From the NCBI RefSeq assembly GCF_963678635.1, contig NC_087064.1, positions 30,969,932 to 31,033,931 of the forward strand: a DNA stretch of 64,000 bases. The letters are read 5' to 3'. Source of the stretch: Symsagittifera roscoffensis (taxonomy: Eukaryota; Xenacoelomorpha; Acoela; Convolutidae). The notes under the pieces were generated by a model, which worked only from the letters and a program-made list of their open reading frames with translations, was not told where the DNA came from and did no database searches. The position numbers and the translations under genes were made by a program. Below are positions 44,740-56,081 of this stretch, piece by piece; the stretch's first letter is position 1; every line of letters begins with the position of its first letter.

Positions 44740-45300
44740 TTTCGAAATGAAAACTCAACGAGCTGTGTTTTGATTTGCAAAAAATTAGCTTATCAAAAAA
44801 GTAGTTTAGAAAAAAGAAGTTTATTAATTGCGAAAAACCAGTTTGCTAAAAAGTAGTTTATCAATATTGGGGGTCCAAGAACTTGTCAAGATATACATGG
44901 TATCATGAATCATGAAAAGCTTGAAAAGATCAGGGCAAATTTTAGCATTATCTTGTCAAAATATCCATGATACATATTTTATAATTGAAAGCTCAACGAG
45001 GTGTGCATGGTTTGATATACTTATTTTGCGTATTATTAAATAAAATTCAGTAAATTGTCACAGTTTTTGCTTTTTTGTGAAAACTGTTTTCGATGTATTT
45101 TGAATCTGATTTGTATGAATTGTTGAAAAATGCCGAAAAAATTATGCTTTTAAACTGATGATTGGAAACGATCCCAATAGTTTTTGGGTGACATATTACA
45201 TAAAAGGACCCGAAAAAATCTTTTATATCAGTATTCAAACTGTTTATCTTTCTTAGTATAATTGTTAAGCTTGCCCTTCTGCAATCAAGTTTTTTGTAAC
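44740..45300 (+). repeat. Array-type internal sequence, copy 2
   Basis: Duplicate of 38280-38850 with scattered substitutions. Confidence 0.65.
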
Positions 45301-45487
45301 TGTCTGTCATTACGAGGAGAAACAGTGCATTCTCTGCATTGTAAGCAGAAACCGCAAAAAGCCAAAATCTAATTTGTCGCGGAATTCGCAAGGTTGCTAC
45401 TTTTCTTTGATCTTATATGCTGTTTTGGATTCCACAAACAAATACCTAAATCAATGTACCGCTCAAAATTGATCCAAAAATAGGCAA

Positions 45488-45700
45488 TTTTGCGGAATCC
45501 GCAACAGTATTTGTGGAATCCAGAACAGTTTGTGGAATCCTCAAACAAATTATAAACAATTGTATCGTTAAATTGAGCTGTTGCGGAATCCGCAACTGTA
45601 AATGGAATCCGCAAATTGTAAAAGGAATCCGCAAATTGTAAGTGGAATCCGCAAATTGTACGTGAAATCAGCGTTTTGTTTGCGGATTCCACTTACCTAT
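45488..45700. repeat. Copy-2-specific insert of GGAATCCGCAAATTGTAAGT units
   Basis: About 210 bases absent at the matching place in copy 1 (near 39020). Near-tandem 20-base units, with inverted units at the ends (TTGCGGAATCCGCAAC, GTTTGCGGATTCCAC). Related GGAATCCGC motifs occur at 51370 and 54360. It was inserted after the duplication or lost from copy 1. Confidence 0.65.
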
Positions 45701-45784
45701 ATGTTTATATGTGGTAACGTTTTAATTTATATATTTTATTTACTACAGGTGTTCACCAACAACGGTTCACCAACAATACATGAC

Positions 45785-45990
45785 GTCTACCAGTCTCAAT
45801 TCGATCTCAACTTCGATCTGACCAACTTTGTCGCCAACTTTGATCTCAATTCCTGTAACCCAATTTCGATCCCAATTATTGTAACCCAATTTTAATCCCG
45901 ATTCCTGTAACAAATTTTCGATCCCGGTTCCTGTAACCAAACTTCGATCGCAATTCCTGTAATCCAACTTCGATCCCAATTCCTGCCATC
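45785..45990. repeat. Same minisatellite, copy 2
   Basis: Counterpart of 39120-39300 with about one more unit. Confidence 0.8.
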
Positions 45991-46394
45991 AATCTCAAAT
46001 CCTGCAAAAGGAACAATTTGAACAAACTTATGAAGTAAACTCGCATTTATATTAATCAGATGTTTTCAAATATAGTTAAGGTTTTTTCAAGATTTAAGGT
46101 GTTTTCAAATATAGTTTGATAAGGCAAAATTTTCGAGAACCTAATTTTTTTTGCAATTAACTACTTATTTTAGCTGTCGTTTGTTCAAGTCTTGTTAATC
46201 TTTTATCTGAAACGGATTTACTCAAATTAGTTTTTCTTGATAGATAATTTACTTTCTATGAGCAAATTACACCATATAGATAGGTTACTCTTTATGAGCG
46301 ACTTTGACGGGCCGGCATATTTTTCAGAACATAACACATACTGCATACAGTAAAAAGAATACACCAAATTACGGTTAATTTAAAGAGATCAAAT

Positions 46395-48307
46395 TTAAAC
46401 AAACAGTCGTAAGAAAACAGTCATGACAACCAACAGTATAAACAGTTCAAGTTGTTCATTCCAAGTCATAAAAAAATCCTGGGCGGACTCGGCCGTATTA
46501 TGTCTAAACACTTCTCGGTAGTTATCCTCGACGGCATATCTACAACGGCATGCATTTATATGGCATCGGATTGTGCTAATGAAGAAATCTCTGTGTTCGT
46601 TGAACTTGAGTGATTTGATGAAAGTGTCTAGCTCACGTTCAATTCTTGCTGGCAGCAAATTTCATTTTACCCCAGCACAGAATCCCAAGGTTGATGGCAT
46701 CCAAAAAGTCCTGAGTTATACTGCCCAAAAACTTAGCAGCTCACTGTGTGGATGATAAACCAATGGCCTTTCTGGTTACTGGTGTAGCTGGAACCAAACT
46801 GAAGGTTTGCCCTGTTTTTTTTCTCATGAAGCCAACTCATCTTTTCATTGCCGAAAAGGTCGCAAAAGTTGGGCCAATTGGTTGGGTAATATCACTCAGA
46901 TCGCGGCTAAAACCGTTCTAAAACGAAGCACAAGAGAATAAAAGAAAATATCATATTTGTTTTTGGAAAAACAACGAAATTGAAATAAACAGCCACATAC
47001 CAAAAAAATCTTCTTCAGCAAGCTCCGCCAAAACAGAAGGCCTTCTCAGGGTGCCATCCGCATTTTCGATGGAACTCATTCCAGCAAATGCTCGTTTCTT
47101 CGAATAAAAGAATTTCAAATAATCAACACGAAACGAAACTTTTCTCCGGCGCGCAAGATAGTCGATCCTAGCTAAAATCACAAAATAAAATACGGTGTAT
47201 AAATAAAATACGGTAAAACTACCTAGCTAAAATCACGAAAAAGAATACGGTATATAAATAGAATACGGTAAAATTAAAAACCGATAAAAATAATCGGTTG
47301 CATCCGGAAATGCAATTTTCAGGATATCAGATGAAATCGATGATCATACAGATTATAAGGATAGTTGGATGTGATTAATTAGTAGATTAGTTACACATTT
47401 GATAAGTTACAAGATAATTTCACCTGTATTTCACCTTGATGCATGGAGCAAACTTCAAGGGAATGTCAATTTCTGGCAACTCAAAATAGTCAAGGCGACT
47501 CAAAATATCTTCCTGCGGTTTTTAGTCCTTGTTTGTTTTTTTTTTGGCCTTGGGCTCTATGGTTTTTTGTTTGGGTCTAGATTTCTCAGCATCCGTAATC
47601 ATGAATTTTATGAAATAGTCTGGCAGTGATTCTCCGGCGACTCGTTTCCTTGACTCGCCTTGTGACTCGTTTCTCAACTCGGAGTACCTAACATATAAAT
47701 TGCCACTAATAATGATGGTCCATTCCCCGCAGTATCCTGAGGTTCGTCGAACAAGCGAACTGTGCACTGGGACACGAAAGGGTCGTTGATGATGACAATT
47801 TCTTTTTCGACACTCCCAGCATGTTCAAAAAAGACCATCGAGTCCCTGTGCAGCTGTCCGGGGTTGAACGATATTTTATCTTTTCTCGAATTCGCTTTCT
47901 GCTGATGACACAAGTATCATTGTCTTCGTGGTATTTTCTTATATTCCAACTGTTGCGTTTTGTTTTCTGTCTTCTCGGACACTAAAGATGGCGCTTGCCG
48001 GCTAAGCAGAGCATTTAATCTTCACGCACGAATCGCTGATTAATGATAAAACTACAGCACTTTTCCAGATTGAAGTGACGGCATCGAGGACTTGTACTTT
48101 TTCCTTTACCCGAAAAGTTCTACTTAGCATGATGACATGGATGAAAGACTCTAATATATGGCTGAACTGAGGAGCGATTGAATGATTGAAATGAAATGAG
48201 CCTTGGTTCAAGAATTGACTGATGACAGTTTTTCCCTGATAAGAACTGTCCCTGATAAGAACTGACAGTGCGGCTTTACTGTTAAGAACCGCACTGTCTA
48301 GTTTCAC
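46395..48307 (-). pseudogene. Unidentified minus-strand exon-like frames, copy 2
   Basis: Counterpart of the copy 1 frames: 48307-48002, 47913-47674, 47767-47522 (open here, ending in a Lys/Pro-rich tail), 47181-46951 ending at a GTATGTGG donor, and 46658-46395. The pieces are in different frames with some stops between them. No known domain can be named. Copy 2 looks less damaged than copy 1. Confidence 0.35.
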
Positions 48308-48456
48308 TTGTCAGTTCATTGTCAATTAGCCGTCTTATCTTTAGGCAGTAATTATTGCATAGATGCTACTGTCATATGGTGTGCTAAAAAGAGTGAAAAG
48401 TGTCAAAGCTATTCCTTGGTAGACTCTTAACTTGATATCCTGGTGTTTCGATTAAA

Positions 48457-49530
48457 TTGGTGCTGATAAGCGATGGTAGCTTTGCCGCTAAATTGGAGTC
48501 AGTTCATCCTCATCTTGTGCTCAATATTAGTTGCATCCCTCATTTTTCATCCCAATCTAGTAAAAACTTACGGACTCAAAGTAAATGTCCAACGCCGAGA
48601 ACTCATGTCCAGTGCCTTCCAGTTCTCCATCACATTTGCAGTGCCTTCTAACATCCCTGTGCCTCCGTCACCACTCGCAGCACCAGAGACGACATCATTT
48701 GCTCCTCCGACACCGGTAACCCCTTTGCGAGCAACCCCGCGACCTTTCGCCTCGCCAATTCCGCCGACATATGGGCAACCACATACCCCTCTGCGACATC
48801 TCCATTCAGTCCCTTGATGGTACATCAGTGCCATCCTCAGCAGTATCAGCCATATACAGCCTACCTGGATTCCTACATATCGGCATCACCGTATCCGAAT
48901 TCTCCATGGCCATCGGTTTTTCCCCATTATCGAGAAGTTGAAAGACAACCGCGTGACCATGAGAGGCGAACCTACACTCCCACGGAACCACGAGCCCATG
49001 ATCCCACAAAATTACAAGACCACATGAACGACTAGCCCACAAAAGGCCGCGAAAGGGATCATGCAGAGCCATATGATGTAGGCGAAACTGTAAGTTGAAG
49101 AAATAACTTCACATTACACAACCCTAAAGATTTTGGTAAACCAAATAGTGAAACTAAATCATATTCAGTTTTAGCAACCTGGAAAAGCCTCCCGAGCCGA
49201 AAACCCGATAATAAACGAGACTCTCAAATAAGTAATTTTACAGAATGTCTAGAAGTCAAATGACTGCGCCGATAAAAGAAACGGAACCTTGATCCACAAA
49301 GAACAATTGACCTTCTTCAGGGCCATTGCCACGTTTCTGTTCACGAGCACAGGGATGCTCGAGAAAATGGTCATCAAAACCACGGAATGTGCTGTCGTCT
49401 AGGCGATTGTCAACATAGAGGAAAAAAATGAAGACAAAATCGTGGAGCTGAGCATAGAACCAGCAGCCTGTAAGAATCTTTTTGAATCTAAAACACCGAT
49501 TTGATAAAAAAAAACACTGATGACTCGATT
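48457..49530 (+). pseudogene. Candidate 5' exons of the SET-type gene
   Basis: Pro-rich frames at 48473-48817 and 48814-49035, each with stops or frame changes relative to the next. A GTAAGTTG donor lies near 49090. They match copy 1 closely. Membership in the downstream gene is uncertain. Confidence 0.35.
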
Positions 49531-49549
49531 TGATGACTCAATTTTATAG

Positions 49550-50901
49550 TGTCATCTTCTCGCGTCTCCCACAGAAATCCAATCTGGCCAGTACAAGGTA
49601 TGAAATTGTACTATACAGAGGCCAGAACCCATTTAAAGAGGAGCAATATGAGCTACGTTGTTCAGCGGGCTTTTCGAGACACAAAAAAAATGGTGACGAC
49701 TCAACTGTTTTTAGTCAATTCATTTGGGAACGCGGTGTTCCGGTTTGCTCCACTAGTTGATCAGTTCAAACGCCAGGTAGATCAATCGATATAAAGTTTC
49801 AATGTCTTCCAAAGGGGTTTATTTATCAAAATTGAAACTGACCTGGAATCACATGTAATAATTTCGTTTTTTTTTTATAGATTAACATCATAAATCTGAA
49901 ACATCCGAAGCGCTGTCTCTCACCTAAGATTGCGAAGCTTATGCCTTTGTTTACCAGCCCTTCCTTCGAGATGGAAAAACTGAGGAGGCAAGCTTCAGAA
50001 GCTCAGCAGAAAATGGACGGATACATGTACGAAGAGGTTCTGTTGGCAGTGCGATCCTGACAAGATTCTCAATGTTCCGTTCGCCAGGTGCAGCTTGCAC
50101 AGATCTTTGTTCAGCAGATGACGACTTCCCATGAGCTGTCAAGTAAAATTACAAACTTCTACTCAAGGCAGAAATGGGCAACCCATGACCTGAAGAAGGT
50201 GGTTGACCATGTGGCGAAGCTGCTCAATGATGGATCAAAGAGAAGTTTCAGCCACTTGAGAAAACCACAAGCCTGAAACATACCGCCAACGACATTGAGA
50301 GCTTTCGAAATGAGGCTCAGGGAGATTTGCAGAGTCGTACATTGATCCAGAGCTGGGTAGGCATATGTGATGCAACATTTCCAGTCTTTGGAAGAGGTAT
50401 TTTATAATTTTAATAACTCGATAAATATATCTTACTAATAAAATTTCTTTTTTGAATCAGTAATTTTTGAATCAGTTCATTTTTCAATCAGTGATTTCGT
50501 TTTTACTAGGTTTGATTGCTTTGCAATTGTTCAAGAAAGATGACGTGTTGATGGATTACCACGGCAAAGTAGTCACCAACATCAATGCCGACCAGTACTG
50601 TCTCCAACCAGCAGTTCTAAGTGAATACGTATCGCAAATTGCGGGTCCTCCTAAGCGATTGATCGACGCTTCAAATGAGTAGTGCCCGTAACACAAACGG
50701 AACGTTTGCCTGGGTCGTTTAGCGAACCACGCCACCCAGAAGAAAAACGAGGCCAATATGAAGAAGGTAGAAGTTGTACTTTCCAGCATAGACGAAAGAA
50801 TAGTCATCCTAAAAGCCAGGAGAGATATTGCACTTTTCGAGCAACTGCGCTTTGACTATGGAGAGAAAGTTGCTCAAGCGTTGTTTGACGACAGCAGTTA
50901 A
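49550..50901 (+). pseudogene. SET-domain histone methyltransferase-like pseudogene (KMT5A-like)
   Basis: Three exons with GT-AG introns: 49550-49776, 49881-50396 and 50510-50901 (introns of 104 and 113 bases, phases agree). Across the last junction the product reads GRG, then YHG, then LGRLANH and FDYG, the motif series of SET domains, closest in my memory to KMT5A/PR-Set7 H4K20 methyltransferases. Damage: in-frame TGA at 50058, a frame change near 50250, and in-frame TAG (50680) and TAA (50689) inside the SET domain. The usual AGEEL before FDYG is altered to LFEQLR. It is probably non-functional. Confidence 0.65.
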
Positions 50902-51673
50902 ATGGATTTTGGGTATTCTTCAAAACTTTAAACTCGTTTCGTTCCGGGGAACGTTTTATCAGTTTTCGAATCAATTTACAATTTATAAGATTGCGTTTGT
51001 GTTCTTGATTTTATATTTTAAACCTGTTCCAATTTATGTTCAAAATTACTAATTAAATTATCCAATAATAAACCCTGAATATATACAATTATGTGTATTT
51101 ACTAGCAAACTGAGAAAATAACGTGATTAGGAGTGAATTAACATTAAAAATTGAATGATCGAACTAAACTGAAAAATCAAAATAGCCGTTTTCAATCAAA
51201 TGTTTAAAATCCACAAAGTTATATCCGCGAATTTAGTTAAGTAATAATTTAAGATTTGTTCGTGGGTTGCACAGACAATGGTTAAGTATTTGTTCGTTAT
51301 TTCCGCATTCGTTGTTCTAGCTAGCCCTTGTTCAAGCTGGTTAGTGCTGGATATCTCACTTACAATCTGAGGAATCCGTTAACAGTTTGTGCAATCAATA
51401 AAAACAAATTGTGGCGCTCTAAAACAAATTTATTAGTAAAAGTTACGTGAGATCATAAAAAATCATTGTCACCCGAAAATGGTACAAGGCGATTGCTCGA
51501 CGCTTCAAATTGATCGACTAAGAAATTGAGAGAAAAACATGATTAAGAATGAATTACGAACGTCTTAATCTAAAGCAACATTAAAAAGTGAATGATCGAC
51601 CGATGGTCGATATGAAACATACTTAGCAAGTATCTAATTAGTGCTAAATTAGCTAAAATTAGGTCTACAAACT
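50902..51673. repeat. Dispersed repeat, no gene
   Basis: About 51184-51425 (TTAGTTAAGTAATAATTTAAG, then TTGCACAGACAATGGTTAAG and an ATCTCACTTACAATCTG end) recurs at 53572-53660, 53998-54125 and 54205-54425. No coding potential. Confidence 0.6.
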
Positions 51674-52320
51674 CTACAAATCGTAAAATAAAGAAGTGGG
51701 AAAATAGAATGAGTTCATTGAATTTAAAATGTATTCGGTGTCAAATTCTTCTAAGGCTTGTTGTACGTCCTGATCAATCGTCGACGATATTTCGCTCCCG
51801 GAGTCTTGCTCTGCGACTATGATGGGTGATTTCCCGGTGGGAGACTTCCGTGATGTCTGAACGTACCCCGATTTCGCGAGGGGAATGAGGAAATCAAAAG
51901 GTGACCAGCACAAGAAAGCAGGCGTTCTGATTGTAGATCTGGGCTGGTGGCAACAGGATGCGTTTCCTCTGATTTGCTGTCCAGCAATATTGGCTCTAGA
52001 GCGGATCCGAAGGAAGATGGTCCAGGAAGACTGCTGTCTTGAGACGATTTCTGAGGGGAATCTGGAGTGACGATAACTTCTGTCGACGAATTTGTGGTCG
52101 TTTGTATGAGCGTCGGGTTTCCGCCAGTCAACTTCACACTGGTCGTCTTTTTCCGAGGGCTGGCTCTGGTTGACTTCTGGGGAGGCGATGATTTCCTCTT
52201 TTGGGCTAAAAACATGTCCATTTTCCAAAGTGACCGTATGGTTGGAAGAATTAAGAATCGCCTCTTTAAATCGATTAAAATACGATTCTCCAATACATTA
52301 AAAAAGGTTACCTCCAGCAA
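51674..52320 (-). pseudogene. Ser/Lys/Pro-rich minus-strand frames
   Basis: Two overlapping frames (52320-51817 and 52228-51674) swap likely coding content near 51900, which suggests a frameshift. The protein is disordered, with basic patches (SPRKKTTSVK). It lies downstream of the integrase relic on the same strand and could be that element's C-terminal tail. No domain is recognised. Confidence 0.3.
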
Positions 52321-52588
52321 TGGCCAACTTCGCTAGAGTAGGCCGTTTTCGATTAGAGATTGGGATTGGGGTTGCTGGACTTCCATGGATAGTCTTTGCC
52401 AGTGGGATGTCCGAGTCCGTGGTGAAGTCTATCACCGCGTCTTCGTATCCGTCCTCTGCTCCATCGTGTAGCTCCTAACTCTTTGCCCAGCGGTCTGATA
52501 TGATTGACTTTCCTTGATCTAAATGATTATCAATATAGATCAGAAAGCGTCCAAAGGGCCGGCGAAACCTCCATTAATTTTTTTATCG

Positions 52589-53083
52589 TTAATGAAAGTT
52601 CCGGTATTTGCTCATATGCTTCGATCCCAACAACACCTTAAGGTTCTTACCGGCTTTTGAACATTGTTTGCAAGATTTGCCGTGGTGATATATTTCCCTA
52701 TAAATATGTTGCCACCAGATAAATTCAACCAGAAACTTCATGCAAACCTGGCCTGGATGGGACTCGTGTAACATCGAACTGAATGCGCCTTGGGCCGCAG
52801 CTGGTATTACTATTTTGCTGTCCAAGAAAAGTAGATCATCTCTGGTGTGCAGGTCCTTCTCATAGTTTTTCATGTAAAATCAATGAATTTCCAGTGGGCG
52901 TTCTGTCTTCAGTGTTGTGATTAGATCCCATAAGACTTTTTCAGCCTTGGTCATTATTTGTAGTAACTTCTTGGAGCAATGATTTTCTGATATAATTGGG
53001 GAAGAAGGTAAAGATAAGTTAGCTTTGTAGCGTTTCAAAAAGTTAAAGAGGTCATTGTTAAGTAGGTTGTCTCTAAATTTCAA
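52589..53083 (-). pseudogene. Ty3-type integrase zinc-binding relic
   Basis: The frame 52873-52589 encodes LHESHPGQVCMKF, a WWQHIY segment and CKQCSKAG, the H2C2 zinc-binding motif that precedes the integrase core in Ty3/gypsy elements. The preceding frame 53083-52880 joins it after one stop. No D,D-35-E core follows, so it is a truncated relic. It is unlike the integrase of the giant element in sequence, so it comes from another family. Confidence 0.65.
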
Positions 53084-54582
53084 AACAATATTGTGTTCCT
53101 CTGGTCCGGGGACCGATCGCTTAGCAGACCAATCTGGGACAATTACTAAAGGGTCAGAAAAATTCGATGAAAAAGTTCCCGTGGTTTCAATCTTTTTGGT
53201 AGCAAACTATCTTTCAGCATTATGAAATATAGTAGGGCCGAAAACGAAATGAATTTTTATCTAAAAAGCGAATAAACTAGCGGTAAATAATAGCAGCATT
53301 AATTCTATGATTAAATGAAGCTAAAGAGCTATCAATTCGAGTTTGACCATTCACATCGCTTGAATCACTCGTTCCCGACGGGAGAAAAGTATTTACAATT
53401 GAATTCACAGCGACCGACGGTCGGTCTATTTTTATTCTATTTAAAATGGTAAAACTTTGCGAAGTCTAGTTTTTTTGACCGTTTTAGTTAATAGAAAATA
53501 GATCTGTAGAGCTGGAAATTGAAAATTGTTGCGATGACTACAATTGTGAAACTAAATTTAAAAATCAAAATGGCCGTTATCAATCAAATTTGAAATTGTA
53601 AAAGGGTATATTCACGAATTTAGTTAAGTAATGATTTAAGAAATGATTTTAATAGCTTCAAATTTGAATCTATGGCTGCAACGTATTAATTTGAATTTAC
53701 ATTCTAGGGCGCTTACGAAATAATTCGGGGTATGCCATAGTTTTAAATTTAAAAATACGATTAGTTGTCACTGTTAATCCATCATATAATGAAAATGGAA
53801 TTAGTTCTTACAATATCAGCTAAAACATAAAATTTTGTTTAGCTGAGGTAAACCAAAATCAATAACAATGTTTAATTTTTTTTATCCCTAGGCATTTTGT
53901 TAATTAATTGTGCAATCTATCTAATCGAATTACTTTTGACCGTTTCTATTGGTTGCGTTAAGCTAAAAGCATGACTGTTTTTGACACGGCTACAAGGTTT
54001 TAAATTCTAAAAGGGTATATTCACGAATATAGTTGAGTAATGATTTCAGATTTGTTCATGGATTCCACAGACAATGGTTAAGTCTTTGTTCGTAAATTCC
54101 GCATTATTTGTTCTAGCTATGTTCATTGCTCAATGCTGCTGGGTTATCAAATTACGGATTTGCAAATCAAATGACCATTTCACTCAGATCTTTGTTTTCA
54201 TATTTAATTTCTAAAAGGGTATATCCAGGAATTTATTTAAGTAAGGATTTAAAATTTGTTCGTGGATTCCACAGACAATAGTTAAGTATTTGTTCGTAAT
54301 TTCCGCATTCGCTGTTCTAGCTAGCCATTGTTTAAGGTGGTTATTGCTGGATATCTCACTTACAATCTGCGGAATCCGCTAACAGTTGGTGGAATCAATA
54401 AAAACAAACTGTCGCGTTCTAATACAAAATTATTTTACGTGAGATCAAATAAAACAGTTACTCGGGCCCCCCTAACTTTTTCCAGAGGTGAGAATCAACA
54501 GGCATTGATGGTATCATCTGGGAGCCACCCAGACTCATTGTCGACCGATTTTGGTACAAGTATGATACTAAGGTTCACGAAA
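53084..54582. repeat. Dispersed repeats, no gene
   Basis: It holds three copies of the 51.2-kb repeat (53572-53660, 53998-54125, 54205-54425). The rest is AT-rich with no open frame worth naming. Confidence 0.5.
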
Positions 54583-54780
54583 GGGGTGCCGGACATCAAG
54601 CCGAAGGGACTTCAAGCCGAAACGTAAAGTTGGGGACTTCAAGCCGGATAATTCAAAAACCGTCTGATATTATTAACTGATGCCAATGAAAAAATAGCGA
54701 TTTGAGGTGCTTGTAAAGTTTCAATTTTGGCCTCAAGTCACTTCGGCTTGAAGTCACGTCGGCTTGTTGTCCTAGACCCC
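54583..54780. mobile_element. 198-bp TIR element
   Basis: Arms of about 45 bases: GGGGTGCCGGACATCAAGCC at the left is answered by the inverted form ending GTTGTCCTAGACCCC at the right, with CTTCAAGCCGAA / TTCGGCTTGAAG inside. Non-coding; a MITE-like element. Confidence 0.55.
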
Positions 54781-56081
54781 AGAAAAGGACCCCAAGAAAG
54801 GTCCCCGACGGGATAAGTAGGGCATACCACTAGCGTGGGTTACTTGAACGTCGTTTCAACACTGAACTCGTCGAAAATGATCTCTCGACAATGATCTTGT
54901 GCTGTTATGAGCTGATTACTACATGGGCTGAGTTTGTTCAGCTACTTGAAGGGGGTACTTGGGGTTCAGTATTTAGAATCTGCGATTATTTTTCAGCTCT
55001 ATGTTTCCTTAGAGCCACGATTGCATGAACCTTACTTTCACCGCTAGTTTGACATTGCTCCATCAAAAGTGCTTGCTTGTCACTGACGTAACTAGCTGAA
55101 AAATTACTCCCCGGATGTAGCTGGTAAGATGTCGGATCAATAATTGAATCAGAGTAAAGAGAGTCAACTAAGTATTCTAGCTTCAAAAACTTGAAATCAC
55201 TACCCGCAAATTTACTGCACTGGATGGCAGCAGGTGACAGTTTTTTTTGCCAGCTCTTTCGTTTGGTTTTTGCCCAGTATCACTAGATTCCAAATAAGTT
55301 GTTGGCTCGTTTTTAGCTACTCGGTTTTGCAACCGTTCCTCTATACAGTCATCGTTCCTTTGACCAAATCTTTGTCATCTTTCAGCAAAAGAAAGCAGTT
55401 AAGTGTCTTGGAATGTCCCCGAAGAATGGTTTGAGCATTGTCTTTGGTTAAGACAGTACCTCCTAAATCATGGATCCATTTTTCCACCTTAGCTTGTGGT
55501 GCTAGATTCGGTTTTGTTTTTTTTTTCTCGCAACTGCTGCCGCTGTACATTCGAAAGTACCCAACATACAAAATCGCAAACCAGAAAGCAGCAGACTAGA
55601 TGAACGCTTTTCACCGACGGCAACTTTCAAAAATTCTAGATTTTTTTGACATATTTGTAAATAGGACGGGATAGGATTGATTCATCCCAGGACGTCTCCC
55701 GCATTGTTTAGAAAACTACGTGTGCGCTTGCCAGATTTGATGAACTTGCAGAATGAAAAAAAATTTCGAGGAATACTGGGTCTTGGTTATGCAATCTTCC
55801 TCCGCCTAGCATTGTCCTACTTTGAAAATCCTTGTTCTCATGGTGGTTGGATTTTTCGAGAGCTTCGCACAAATGTTCCCAGGGACTTAGTATAAAATTG
55901 CTCACCACAAGCAATTTTGTGGCATTAGGAGTAATTTTAGAACGAAGATTGACTCCCTACAAACTAAGATTAGTCCTAAGAAAAGCACTGAAACTTGATA
56001 GTAAATTTCAGCCCAATTTTTGTTCTCTATAGCGTTAAAATCACCTCTTGCTCTTATCTTTCTCAAAAGTTCACTGGCATC
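54781..56081. other. No gene recognised
   Basis: Short minus-strand frames at 55186-54986 and 55571-55341 have plausible composition and may be exons of the relic further along the minus strand, but I can support nothing firm. Confidence 0.4.

Larger units (their letters stand above)
42962..49729. repeat. Tandem segmental duplication, copy 2 (6.8 kb)
   Basis: Head-to-tail repeat of 36543-42961. The junction is at 42961/42962. The homology ends at 49729, where the sequence runs on into the rest of the SET gene exon that copy 1 lacks. The SET gene was therefore the 3' boundary of the original segment. Confidence 0.85.
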
